From contig JAZNPP010000061.1 in NCBI GenBank assembly GCA_045589695.1, positions 1-26,895 of the forward strand: a stretch of DNA of 26,895 nt. Reading direction: 5' to 3'. Positions 8,262-16,094 of the stretch are shown piece by piece. How positions within the stretch are numbered: the stretch's first letter is position 1; every line of letters begins with the position of its first letter. A program made the translations under genes and the position numbers. The notes under the pieces were generated by a model. That model did not search any database and was not told the origin of the DNA. It worked only from the letters and a program-made list of their open reading frames with translations. The DNA comes from HGM04593 sp045589695. Its GTDB lineage: Bacteria; Bacteroidota; Bacteroidia; Bacteroidales; Bacteroidaceae.

Positions 8262-8282
8262 AGATTATAGATTAGTTGTCTA

Positions 8283-8314
8283 CAAAATAAATGAATAAAT
8301 TGCTTTTACGCAAG
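8283..8314 (-). promoter_or_regulatory. Candidate promoter of the LysM/glucosaminidase gene
   Basis: On the minus strand CTTG (8311-8314), a 20-nt spacer and TTATTTTG (8283-8290) match the -33/-7 elements with one mismatch each. The predicted start is about 15 bases before the ATG at 8261. It overlaps the divergent cdd promoter. Confidence 0.4.
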
Positions 8315-8330
8315 AATTCGCTTATATTCG
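8299..8330 (+). promoter_or_regulatory. Candidate promoter of cdd
   Basis: ATTG (8299-8302), a 20-nt spacer and TATATTCG (8323-8330) match the -33/-7 consensus with one mismatch each. Transcription would begin near 8337, giving a leader of about 55 nt that includes the dyad at 8362-8377. Confidence 0.45.
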
Positions 8331-8361
8331 CACTGTCGTAAACAGTTTTTACTGTTACTTG

Positions 8362-8377
8362 TTGTATGTTCATACAA
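8362..8377. promoter_or_regulatory. 16-bp perfect dyad in the cdd leader
   Basis: TTGTATG and CATACAA flank a 2-nt centre. A second inverted repeat, AACAGT-n4-ACTGTT, lies 6 bases upstream (8341-8356). Both lie between the predicted transcription start and the cdd ATG at 8392. They could be a repressor operator or a small RNA hairpin near the start codon. Confidence 0.4.
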
Positions 8378-8391
8378 TAATAAGAGTAAGT

Positions 8392-8874
8392 ATGAAAGAG
8401 ATGATTCTACAAAGCAGGGTTATGGTATGTACCGTCGATGAACTGTCTGCGAAAGACAGAGAGGTTGTCGATGCGGCCCGCAAGGCTACTGCGAACAGCT
8501 ATGCTGTATATTCAAAATTCAATGTTGGCGCGGCAGTACGTCTGTCAGGCGACATAATCGTTACAGGCAGCAATCAAGAGAACGCGGCCTATCCGTCCGG
8601 GCTGTGCGCAGAACGCACGGCTCTCTTTTGGGCCAATTCCCAGTACCCCGACAAGGCTGTCGAGGCGCTCGCCATAGCAGCCCGCAACGAACATGGCGAG
8701 CTGGATACGCCTATCCCGCCATGCGGTGCATGCCGTCAAGTGATACTCGAAACCGAAAAAAGATACAATACTCCAATCCGCATAATACTCTACGGAGCAA
8801 AAGAGTGTTATGTCATTGAAGACGGCATAAAAGCCTTGATGCCGCTCTCTTTCGATTCCGCCTTTTTGGAGTAA
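8392..8874 (+). CDS. cdd: Cytidine deaminase
   Basis: The enzyme deaminates cytidine and deoxycytidine to uridine forms in pyrimidine salvage. The 160-residue protein carries the cytidine-deaminase zinc motif with C72-A-E74 (GLCAERTALFW) and P-C101-G-A-C104 (PPCGACRQV). The three cysteines mark the small, homotetrameric class, and E74 is the proton shuttle. SKFNVGAAV and NQENAAYPSG are the usual substrate-pocket segments. I chose the ATG at 8392, because the family begins about 20-30 residues before SKFNVGAA and the preceding bases are purine-rich (AAGAGTAAG). An upstream ATG at 8359 would add 11 residues. Nine bases separate its stop from the phosphatase gene, so the two are probably co-transcribed. 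Confidence 0.93.
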   Translation: MKEMILQSRVMVCTVDELSAKDREVVDAARKATANSYAVYSKFNVGAAVRLSGDIIVTGSNQENAAYPSGLCAERTALFWANSQYPDKAVEALAIAARNEHGELDTPIPPCGACRQVILETEKRYNTPIRIILYGAKECYVIEDGIKALMPLSFDSAFLE

Positions 8875-8883
8875 TTTTGCGCT

Positions 8884-9354
8884 ATGAAAAAGATAATGTT
8901 TGTCTGTCACGGAAATATCTGCCGTTCTCCTATGGCGGAGTTCGTGATGAAATCGCTTGCCAGGAAGACGTCGGCAGCCGATGAACTTTATATAGAATCG
9001 TCGGCAACAAGCCGTGAAGAGATTGGCAATGGGATATATCAGCCGGCAGCATATACTTTATCTATGCATGGCATTGATTGTGAAGGACATACGGCGAGGC
9101 AGTTCACGGTCGAGGACTACAATGGTTTCGATATGGTAATCATTATGGAAGATTACAACAAACGTAACCTTATGCGTCTCATTGGCTGTGACTGCGGGAA
9201 CAAGGTGTGGAAACTGCTTGACTTCGTAACAGACAAGCCGGTGCAATGTGCAGGTACAGACATTTCAGACCCGTGGTATCACGGCAATTTTGACAAAACC
9301 TACAATGAGATCGTTTCAGGCTGCAAGGGGCTGATGCATTATCTTGGCTATTGA
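8884..9354 (+). CDS. Low-molecular-weight protein tyrosine phosphatase
   Basis: This 156-residue cytoplasmic phosphatase has the P-loop VCHGNICRSP at its N-terminus. C8 is the nucleophile and R14 the phosphate-binding arginine. The general acid is D129 in the DISDPWYHG motif near the C-terminus. The order and spacing match the LMW-PTP family. Members dephosphorylate tyrosine kinases of capsule export or other targets; the target here cannot be told, since no kinase is nearby. The ATG at 8884 follows cdd by 9 bp. A perfect -7 element, TAATTTTG (8872-8879), overlaps the cdd stop, so a separate start of transcription just before this gene is possible. The gene's last codons abut ruvC. Confidence 0.93.
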   Translation: MKKIMFVCHGNICRSPMAEFVMKSLARKTSAADELYIESSATSREEIGNGIYQPAAYTLSMHGIDCEGHTARQFTVEDYNGFDMVIIMEDYNKRNLMRLIGCDCGNKVWKLLDFVTDKPVQCAGTDISDPWYHGNFDKTYNEIVSGCKGLMHYLGY

Positions 9355-9356
9355 TT

Positions 9357-9926
9357 ATGAGAAACTGTTGCGCCGACGAAAGAGTTATAATGGGCATTGA
9401 CCCGGGAACGAATATCATGGGCTACGCCTTTATCGGCGTGAACGGAAATCACGCCCGTCTTATCGCTATGGGCGTGATTGACCTTCGCAAGTGCAAGGAT
9501 ATGTATATGAAACTTGGCGAGATATTTACCCGTGTCCAAGGGCTTATAAACTCGTTTCTCCCCGACGAATTAGCTATAGAAGCGCCGTTTTTCGGCAAGA
9601 ACGTGCAGAGTATGCTCAAACTCGGCAGAGCGCAAGGAGTGGCTATAGCGGCGGCGATAAGCCGACAGGTGCCTATTCATGAATATGCTCCGTTAAAGAT
9701 AAAGATGGCGATAACAGGCAACGGCGCCGCATCCAAAGAGCAGGTTGCCGACATGCTGCGCCGCATGCTGAACATATCAAACGAGGAGATGCCTCATTTT
9801 ATGGATGCTACCGATGCCCTCGGAGCTGCTTTCTGTCACTTTATACAACGCAACAGCCCGGTCAGCGAGAAGAAATACTCCTCTTGGGCGGACTTCGTGA
9901 ACAAAAACCCGAACAAGGTAAAGTAA
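9357..9926 (+). CDS. ruvC: Holliday junction resolvase RuvC
   Basis: RuvC is the dimeric endonuclease that resolves Holliday junctions together with RuvAB. The 189-residue protein has all four catalytic acidic residues: D15 in IMGIDPGTN, E75 in LAIEAPFFGKN, and D150 and D153 in MDATDALGAA. The spacing agrees with the E. coli set (7, 66, 138, 141). I chose the ATG at 9357, two bases after the phosphatase stop. A TTG at 9351 would add two residues and overlap that stop. An internal ATG at 9390 (MGIDPGTN) is possible but leaves a shorter N-terminus than usual in the family. The gene ends the cdd-phosphatase-ruvC group, and the 139-bp gap after it contains a heptamer array. Confidence 0.95.
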   Translation: MRNCCADERVIMGIDPGTNIMGYAFIGVNGNHARLIAMGVIDLRKCKDMYMKLGEIFTRVQGLINSFLPDELAIEAPFFGKNVQSMLKLGRAQGVAIAAAISRQVPIHEYAPLKIKMAITGNGAASKEQVADMLRRMLNISNEEMPHFMDATDALGAAFCHFIQRNSPVSEKKYSSWADFVNKNPNKVK

Positions 9927-9985
9927 AAACAACAGGCAGGAGCAGGTTCGACGAAGTAAAAACGGAAAATTGAAAGATTGAGCTT

Positions 9986-10055
9986 TTCTCACCTCTCACC
10001 CCTCAACTCTAAACTCTCAACTCTCACCTTTCACCTCTCACCTTTCACCTCTCAA
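9986..10055 (-). repeat. Degenerate 7-bp tandem array, 10 units
   Basis: Ten heptamers in unbroken phase fill half of the gap between ruvC and the convergent OmpA gene. On the plus strand the units are variants of CTCTCAC, CTCTCAA, CTTTCAC and CTCTAAA. Read on the minus strand they become GTGAGAG, TTGAGAG and TTTAGAG, close to the GTTTAGA units at 4533-4588. The flanking bases show no hairpin terminator. Confidence 0.85.
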
Positions 10056-10065
10056 CTATTATCGT

Positions 10066-12054
10066 TCACTCATACAGTTTGTATGTGGTACGCAGCACCT
10101 GGAACTCTGTACGTCTGTTGAGCTGGTTGCAAATCTCCTGTTCTTCTTCGCTTCTGAGGCCTTTGATAAACTCCTCGCTTAGGATATCGCCCTCTTTCAA
10201 GAATGTGTATTTCTCGGTAAGTTTCTTGTGTACCTGTTTTGGCTTTGATTCGCCGTATCCGACAGGAGTGAGTCGCTCTTTCTCTATTCCTTTTGAGATA
10301 AGATACTCTACAGCCGCCTCGGCGCGTGCCTGAGAGAGCTTTTCGTTAAATGTGCTGCTTCCTCTGAAGTCGCAGTGCGCGCTCAGTTCAATCGTAATGT
10401 TGGGGTTTTGTTCAAGCATCTCTTTGAGCTCGTCGAGCGACGCCGATGATTCTGCCGTCAGCTTGGCCTTGCCGAACTCATAGAAAATGTTGTCAATGAG
10501 TACGGGGCGTGTTATTGAAGGCAAAGCGAAATCACGTTGATATTCGAGCGACTCCTCTGTCATCTCGGTCTTAAGCTCTTGCATTACATTAAGGTATCCT
10601 TTGCATGTGCCGAGCATGACATATTCGACGCCGGGAGTAACCCGGACCTTGTACGAGCCGTCTTTCATTACCCCGAAACTGCTGTTCGTCCCGTCGTCAC
10701 CTACAAGGTATATAACCCCTTCGGGCAGCTCGTATCCGTCTTTTTCGTAAATCCAGCCATAAAGGGTGTGTACCGTCTCGGGAAGGTAGAACGAATATAT
10801 ATGGTCCCATCCTCGGGCATCGCCTCTGTTCGATGAAAAGAAGCCTCTGTAAAGCCCCGGCGCGAACGTCATGCCGAAGTCGTCGCCGTTGGAATTTATC
10901 GGCGCACCTACATTGTTGATGTTCCACACGCTGTCGCTCTCCTGCTCGGCAAAGAAGATGTCGAGTCCTCCCATTCCGGGGTAGCCGTCCGAAGAGAAGA
11001 ACAACTCGCCTCTCGGACCGAACACAGGGAACTGCTCGTCGCCCTCAGTATTTATGCACTCGCCGAGGTTTTCCACGATGCCCTCCTTTGCGCTGTTGCG
11101 TCCGATATAGAGTCTCCATATATCGAGTCCACCCATTCCGCCCGACATGTTAGATGTGAAATAGAGCCATTCTCCGTCGGGCGACACGGCCGGGTGGGCG
11201 TATGCCGACAGGGTGTCGTTCGAAATTATTACAGGCTCCGACTTTCCCCATGCGGCGTCGGTGCGGGTACTCTTGTGTATTGTGGCGTAACGGGGGTATT
11301 CGGGGTCGCTTTCGCAGCGTGTGAAGTACATGGTGCCGCCGTCTGGAGTGAAGCAGCATGCTCCGTCCTCATATTCGCTATTGACATCGCTGTCTATCCT
11401 TTCGGTCTTCTGCCACTTGCCTTTCTCGTCACGTTTAGTGATGAACAGGTCGGTGAACTTCTGCCCGGTAATGCCGCTGATATCGTCTCCTGTGGCGTCC
11501 TTGCGGCTGCTGGTGGTGACAATCATCGTAGTGTCTTCGCCTATATATGCAGGGCAGTAGTCACTGCGTTGTCCGTTCAGCTCTTTCGACATTTTTACTA
11601 TGTATCGGCCCGGGTTTTTCTTCCATTCAAGCGACTGCATAGCCGACTGAAGGCCCACTTTCGCCATTCTGTTGCCCGGGGCGATCTCAAGAAACTGCGC
11701 ATAGCTCTTCTGCGCCGCCTTGTAGTCGCCTTTCTGCAGCTGCGCACTGGCAAGGTATAATATAGCCGTAGAGTCGGGGTGCCCGTAACGTATGGCGTTC
11801 TGATAAGCTCCTACGGCATAGACAGGGCTTTTCCCCTTACGGTAGCATTCTGCCATTTTCCATGCGACTTCGGCACGCTTTTTGCGTTCTTTCGCCGGAA
11901 CTTTCCTGTAGGCCTTCTTGTACTCTTTGGCAGCCTCGTTATATTCCATGATAGCGGCAAGCTGGTCACCTCGTTTGATGCCCTTCTCGCTGCTGCACGA
12001 AATTGTAAGAATGACGGCGGTCAGTATGAATATGTACAGTCGGATTTTTCCCAC
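10066..12054 (-). CDS. OmpA-family lipoprotein with TPR and beta-propeller (PorE-like)
   Basis: This 662-residue exported protein begins with a signal peptide ending ILTISC, so C20 is a likely lipidation site. Residues about 30-150 are TPR helices (GDYKAAQKSYAQFLEIAPGN). Residues about 165-420 are repeated WD40/PD40 propeller blades, with SPDGEWLYFTSNMSGGMGGLDIW as the clearest. Residues about 425-510 are a carboxypeptidase-regulatory-like beta domain. The last 120 residues are an OmpA C-terminal domain that binds peptidoglycan, with SAHCDFRGS and LSQARAEAAVEYL. This domain order is that of PorE, the peptidoglycan-anchored part of the type IX secretion system in Porphyromonas. Non-T9SS paralogues share it, and no other T9SS gene is in the window. 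The start is GTG at 12054; no in-frame ATG precedes the signal peptide. Confidence 0.85.
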   Translation of the reverse strand: MGKIRLYIFILTAVILTISCSSEKGIKRGDQLAAIMEYNEAAKEYKKAYRKVPAKERKKRAEVAWKMAECYRKGKSPVYAVGAYQNAIRYGHPDSTAILYLASAQLQKGDYKAAQKSYAQFLEIAPGNRMAKVGLQSAMQSLEWKKNPGRYIVKMSKELNGQRSDYCPAYIGEDTTMIVTTSSRKDATGDDISGITGQKFTDLFITKRDEKGKWQKTERIDSDVNSEYEDGACCFTPDGGTMYFTRCESDPEYPRYATIHKSTRTDAAWGKSEPVIISNDTLSAYAHPAVSPDGEWLYFTSNMSGGMGGLDIWRLYIGRNSAKEGIVENLGECINTEGDEQFPVFGPRGELFFSSDGYPGMGGLDIFFAEQESDSVWNINNVGAPINSNGDDFGMTFAPGLYRGFFSSNRGDARGWDHIYSFYLPETVHTLYGWIYEKDGYELPEGVIYLVGDDGTNSSFGVMKDGSYKVRVTPGVEYVMLGTCKGYLNVMQELKTEMTEESLEYQRDFALPSITRPVLIDNIFYEFGKAKLTAESSASLDELKEMLEQNPNITIELSAHCDFRGSSTFNEKLSQARAEAAVEYLISKGIEKERLTPVGYGESKPKQVHKKLTEKYTFLKEGDILSEEFIKGLRSEEEQEICNQLNRRTEFQVLRTTYKLYE

Positions 12055-12062
12055 GATATAAC

Positions 12063-12087
12063 TTGTCAGTTATATTATAACTAACAA
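12063..12087. promoter_or_regulatory. 25-bp near-perfect dyad upstream of the OmpA-family gene
   Basis: Two 12-base arms (TTGTCAGTTATA and TATAACTAACAA) flank a single central base, with one mismatch between arms. The dyad ends 8 bp before the GTG start of the OmpA-family gene, in its short 96-bp upstream gap. It is AT-rich, so an operator is more likely than a stable RNA hairpin. I found no good -7 element in this gap. Confidence 0.4.
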
Positions 12088-12150
12088 AGTCCCGAAATAT
12101 TATATCGCAGGGTTTTTATTTTGAAGTTTGCGCAGGTACTATGCGGCTGT

Positions 12151-13929
12151 TTACACGCTGCCCATTGCGTTGTTGTCACGCAACACGCTGTTTACGATCT
12201 CTGTAAGCATGGCTTTGAGTTCGTCGATAAATGTCTTGGCTTCGTACTCTCTCTTCTCTATGTCACGCAGCTTTTTCTCCCATTGTCCCGTAAGCTCAGC
12301 GCTTTTCAGCAGCTCGTTCTTGATTAGGCCGACAAGCTCTATTCCTGTGTCTGTGGCCACGATGTTCTTTTTTTCACGTCGTATATAGTTGCGTTTGAAC
12401 AGAGTCTCGATTATTGCGGCACGTGTAGAGGGCCTTCCGATGCCGTTCTCTTTCATCGCATCGCGCAATTCCTCGTTTTCGACAAGCTTTCCTGCGGTCT
12501 CCATCGCTCTGAGCAGAGTAGCCTCGGTGTATGGTTTAGGCGGCTGTGTCCATTTTTCGGTAAGGCCCGGGATATGCTCCCCGTTCTCTCCTTCTGCGAA
12601 TGACGGCAACAGTTTCTCTTTTTCCTCCTTTTCATCGGCTGTTTCTCCTGCAAAAACAATGCGCCATCCCGGTTCGGTAATCTCTTTTCCGCTTGTCTTG
12701 AACTTGACGCCTGCGCTCTCGCCGAGTACGGTCGTGGTCTTGAATTTGCAGTCGGGGTAGAATACGGCAATGAAATGCGTGGCAATTAGGTTGTAGACCT
12801 TTTTTTCAAGGTCGGTAAGGGACTGAGGGTACACGCCCGTAGGGATAATGGCATGATGGTCGGTAACCTTTTTGTTGTCGAATACCTTCTTAGGCTTTGG
12901 CAACGGCTTTTCCAAAAGCGGCAGAGTCAAGGTCTGGTAATCACGCAGTCCCTTCAGAATGTTGGCGCATTTAGGGTAAATGTCATCGCTGAGGTATGTG
13001 GTGTCTACACGAGGGTATGTCGTGATTTTTTTCTCGTAAAGCGATTGTATTGTCTGCAAAGTCTGCTCGGCCGACAGTCCGAACTTCTTGTTGCAGTCTA
13101 CCTGTAGCGATGTAAGGTCATAAAGCTTCGGCGGCAGCTCCGTTCCGTTCTTTGCCGCAATATCTGTAACGGTGAACGGCGCTCCGGTAATTTTTTCAAG
13201 AGCTTCCAGTCCCTTCTCTTCGCTCTCGAAGCGCCCTTCGGTCACGCTGAAAGTAGTGTCGCGGTATAAAGTCTTCAGCTCCCAGTAGCGTTGCGGCACG
13301 AAGTTGGCAATTTCAAGGTGACGTTTCACTATCAGTGCCAGAGTCGGGGTCTGTACACGTCCGATAGACAGCACCTGTCTGTTCTTGGCATACTTGAGCG
13401 TGTATAGCCTTGTCGCGTTCATGCCCAACAGCCAATCGCCTATGGCACGGCTGAGTCCGGCCTCATACAGCGGTTGGTACTCGCTCTGGTCCTTAAGGCT
13501 CGCGAAGCCCTCACGTATAGCCTCTTCGGTAAGCGACGATACCCATAAACGCTTTACGGGACACTTAGCCTGAGCTTTCTGCATCACCCATCGCTGTATC
13601 AGTTCTCCCTCCTGTCCGGCATCGCCGCAGTTCACGATCATGTCGGCGCTCTGCATGATGTTCTCAATAATAGAGAACTGTTTCTCTATGCCCTTGTCGT
13701 CAATGAGTTTTATTCCGAAACGTGGAGGAATCATAGGCAGGCTGCTGAGGCTCCACCTTTGCCACATGGGGGTGTAGTCCTGAGGCTCTTTCAACGTGCA
13801 CAGGTGACCGAAAGTCCAGGTCACCATGTACCCGTTTCCTTCGTAGTAGCCGTCGTGCCTGCTTCTCGCCCCCAGTACATCGGCAATCTCCTTTGCTACA
13901 CTCGGCTTCTCAGCTATACAAACTATCAT
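12151..13929 (-). CDS. topB: DNA topoisomerase III (type IA)
   Basis: Type IA topoisomerases cut and reseal one DNA strand and decatenate DNA during replication and recombination. The 592-residue protein starts with the Toprim domain, including E7 in IAEKPSVAKEIA, and the acidic motif GDAGQEGELI at 102-111. The catalytic tyrosine is Y305 in TTYPRVDTTYLS, and QVLSIGRVQTPTLALI is the usual domain IV motif. ENGIGRPSTRAAIIETL lies near residue 480. The middle Asp of the Toprim DxDxE motif (E. coli Asp105) is Gly here. The protein ends soon after the core, with no C-terminal zinc ribbons, so it is shorter than E. coli TopB. A purine-rich AGAGAGGGA immediately precedes the ATG. It starts 15 bp after mutB and probably shares its transcript. 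Confidence 0.93.
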   Translation of the reverse strand: MIVCIAEKPSVAKEIADVLGARSRHDGYYEGNGYMVTWTFGHLCTLKEPQDYTPMWQRWSLSSLPMIPPRFGIKLIDDKGIEKQFSIIENIMQSADMIVNCGDAGQEGELIQRWVMQKAQAKCPVKRLWVSSLTEEAIREGFASLKDQSEYQPLYEAGLSRAIGDWLLGMNATRLYTLKYAKNRQVLSIGRVQTPTLALIVKRHLEIANFVPQRYWELKTLYRDTTFSVTEGRFESEEKGLEALEKITGAPFTVTDIAAKNGTELPPKLYDLTSLQVDCNKKFGLSAEQTLQTIQSLYEKKITTYPRVDTTYLSDDIYPKCANILKGLRDYQTLTLPLLEKPLPKPKKVFDNKKVTDHHAIIPTGVYPQSLTDLEKKVYNLIATHFIAVFYPDCKFKTTTVLGESAGVKFKTSGKEITEPGWRIVFAGETADEKEEKEKLLPSFAEGENGEHIPGLTEKWTQPPKPYTEATLLRAMETAGKLVENEELRDAMKENGIGRPSTRAAIIETLFKRNYIRREKKNIVATDTGIELVGLIKNELLKSAELTGQWEKKLRDIEKREYEAKTFIDELKAMLTEIVNSVLRDNNAMGSV

Positions 13930-13944
13930 TCCCTCTCTTCCGGC

Positions 13945-16083
13945 TTATCTGTCAAGAAAAATCTTCATAAGCTCGCATGCGGCCTTAGCGACGCTTGTTC
14001 CGGGGCCGAATATGCCAATCACTCCTGCACGGTATAGGAACTCATAGTCCTGAGCGGGTATCACGCCGCCTGCGAATACCATAATGTCGCCTCTGCCGAG
14101 TTTTTCGAGTTCTTCGATAAGCTGCGGGACAAGGGTCTTGTGCCCTGCAGCGAGCGACGACACGCCTACTGCATGAACGTCGTTCTCGACAGCCTGGCGG
14201 GCAACCTCGGCCGGAGTCTGGAACAGCATGCCCATGTCCACGTCAAAACCGCAGTCGGCATAACCTGTCGCGACTACCTTTGCGCCTCGGTCGTGGCCGT
14301 CCTGTCCCATCTTGGCTATCATTACTCTGGGACGACGTCCCTCTCTCTTCGCAAACTCCTCTGTGAGACGGCAAGCCTTCTCAAAGTTCTCGTCATCCCT
14401 GCTTTCTGCTGAATACACGCCTGAAATAGTTCTTATTACTGCTTTATAACGGCCTGCGACCTTCTCGCAAGCATCGGAAATCTCTCCTAATGTGGCACGT
14501 GCGTGAGCTGCTTCTACAGCGGCTTCGAGCAGGTTGCCTTTGCCGCTCTCGGCATACTCTGTAATCTTGTCGAGAGCCTCTTTCACTTCTGTCTCGTTAC
14601 GTGACGTACGGTTACGTTCGATAGCCTCAAGCTGCTCCTTGCGGACAGCCGTGTTGTCAATCTCGAGAATGTCGATAGGCTCTTCTTCGGCAAGACAATA
14701 TGCGTTCGTGCCGACAATAATCTGTTTGCCGCTGTCAATGCGTGCCTGTGTTCTGGCTGCAGCCTCCTCGATACGCATCTTTGGGATTCCGGTCTCGATA
14801 GCCTTTGCCATGCCTCCAAGTTCCTCTATTTCCTGAATGAGTTTCCATGCCTTCTCGGCAATCTCCTGAGTCAGGCTCTCGACGTAGTATGAGCCGCCCC
14901 AAGGGTCAATCACGCGACAGATATTTGTCTCTTCCTGCAGGTATATCTGAGTGTTGCGGGCAATGCGTGCCGAAAAGTCTGTAGGCAAAGCGATTGCCTC
15001 GTCAAGAGCGTTGGTGTGGAGCGACTGCGTGTGTCCCATAGCGGCGGACATAGCCTCTATTACGGTACGGCCGACATTGTTGAACGGGTCCTGCTCGGTG
15101 AGCGACCAGCCCGATGTCTGGCAGTGCGTGCGCAGAGCCATTGATTTCGGGTTTTTGGGGTTGAACTGCTTTATAATCTTCGCCCACAGCATGCGTGCTG
15201 CACGCATCTTTGCGATCTCCATGAACGGGTTCATGCCTATGCCCAAGAAGAATGAGAGACGCGGAGCGAACGCATCGATGTCAATGCCTGAATTCACGCC
15301 TGTACGGACATATTCCAATCCGTCTGCAAGGGTGTACGCAAGTTCAATGTCTGCCGATGCGCCGGCCTCCTGCATGTGGTATCCCGAAATTGATATCGAA
15401 TTGAACTTAGGCATCTTCTGCGACGTGTATGCGAATATATCGCCGATAATACGCATTGAGAATGCAGGTGGGTAGATATATGTGTTGCGCACCATGAACT
15501 CTTTAAGAATATCGTTCTGTATTGTTCCTGCCATCTCCTCAAGTCTGGCGCCTTGTTCAAGCGCGGCGTTTATGTAGAATGCGAGGACAGGAAGAACGGC
15601 ACCGTTCATAGTCATCGAAACCGACATCTTGTTAAGAGGTATACCGTCGAACAGCTGTTCCATATTCTCCATGCAGCATATCGACACGCCGGCTTTTCCT
15701 ACGTCGCCTACAACACGTTCGTTGTCGGGGTTATATCCTCGGTGTGTCGGCAGGTCGAAAGCTACCGAAAGGCCTTTCTGCCCCGATGCGAGGTTACGGC
15801 GGTAGAAGGCGTTACTTTCTTCAGCGGTAGAGAAACCTGCATATTGGCGTATGGTCCAGGGGCGGAAAGTATACATCATCGAGTAGGGGCCACGCAGGAA
15901 CGGAGGTATGCCTGCCGCATAATCCAGATGTTCCATATCTTTGAGGTCATCGGCCGTGTAAAAAGGCTTTACCTTTATATGCTCAGCTGTTTCCCATACA
16001 TTCTCTGCATTATATTGCGCAGCGGAGCATGCTGCAACTGCATTGTTCTCGAATATATTTATATTGTTGAAATCTTTTCTCAT
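13945..16083 (-). CDS. mutB: Methylmalonyl-CoA mutase, large (catalytic) subunit
   Basis: MutB is the adenosylcobalamin-binding subunit that interconverts succinyl-CoA and (R)-methylmalonyl-CoA in the succinate-propionate pathway. The 712 residues show the catalytic (beta/alpha)8 barrel first. Its signatures include RPWTIRQYAGFSTAEESN, LPTHRGYNPDN and RTHCQTSGWSLTEQDPFNN. The C-terminal B12-binding domain follows, with the cobalt-ligating H597 in GQDGHDRGAK, a standard DxHxxG motif, and a Ser-Leu loop (VSSLAAGH). Length is typical. It begins 11 bp after the mutA stop, as expected for a heterodimer made from one transcript, and topB starts 15 bp after its stop. Confidence 0.97.
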   Translation of the reverse strand: MRKDFNNINIFENNAVAACSAAQYNAENVWETAEHIKVKPFYTADDLKDMEHLDYAAGIPPFLRGPYSMMYTFRPWTIRQYAGFSTAEESNAFYRRNLASGQKGLSVAFDLPTHRGYNPDNERVVGDVGKAGVSICCMENMEQLFDGIPLNKMSVSMTMNGAVLPVLAFYINAALEQGARLEEMAGTIQNDILKEFMVRNTYIYPPAFSMRIIGDIFAYTSQKMPKFNSISISGYHMQEAGASADIELAYTLADGLEYVRTGVNSGIDIDAFAPRLSFFLGIGMNPFMEIAKMRAARMLWAKIIKQFNPKNPKSMALRTHCQTSGWSLTEQDPFNNVGRTVIEAMSAAMGHTQSLHTNALDEAIALPTDFSARIARNTQIYLQEETNICRVIDPWGGSYYVESLTQEIAEKAWKLIQEIEELGGMAKAIETGIPKMRIEEAAARTQARIDSGKQIIVGTNAYCLAEEEPIDILEIDNTAVRKEQLEAIERNRTSRNETEVKEALDKITEYAESGKGNLLEAAVEAAHARATLGEISDACEKVAGRYKAVIRTISGVYSAESRDDENFEKACRLTEEFAKREGRRPRVMIAKMGQDGHDRGAKVVATGYADCGFDVDMGMLFQTPAEVARQAVENDVHAVGVSSLAAGHKTLVPQLIEELEKLGRGDIMVFAGGVIPAQDYEFLYRAGVIGIFGPGTSVAKAACELMKIFLDR

Positions 16084-16094
16084 GGCTGTAGTTC

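Noticed and set aside
9986..10055. Heptamer arrays as a CRISPR or minisatellite-coded peptide
   Set aside because: Units are 7 bp with no spacers, and there are no cas genes or open frame, so neither reading applies.
10066..12054. Claim that the window encodes a type IX secretion locus
   Set aside because: Only one PorE-like protein is present, with no other T9SS gene, and similar OmpA/PD40 proteins occur outside T9SS.
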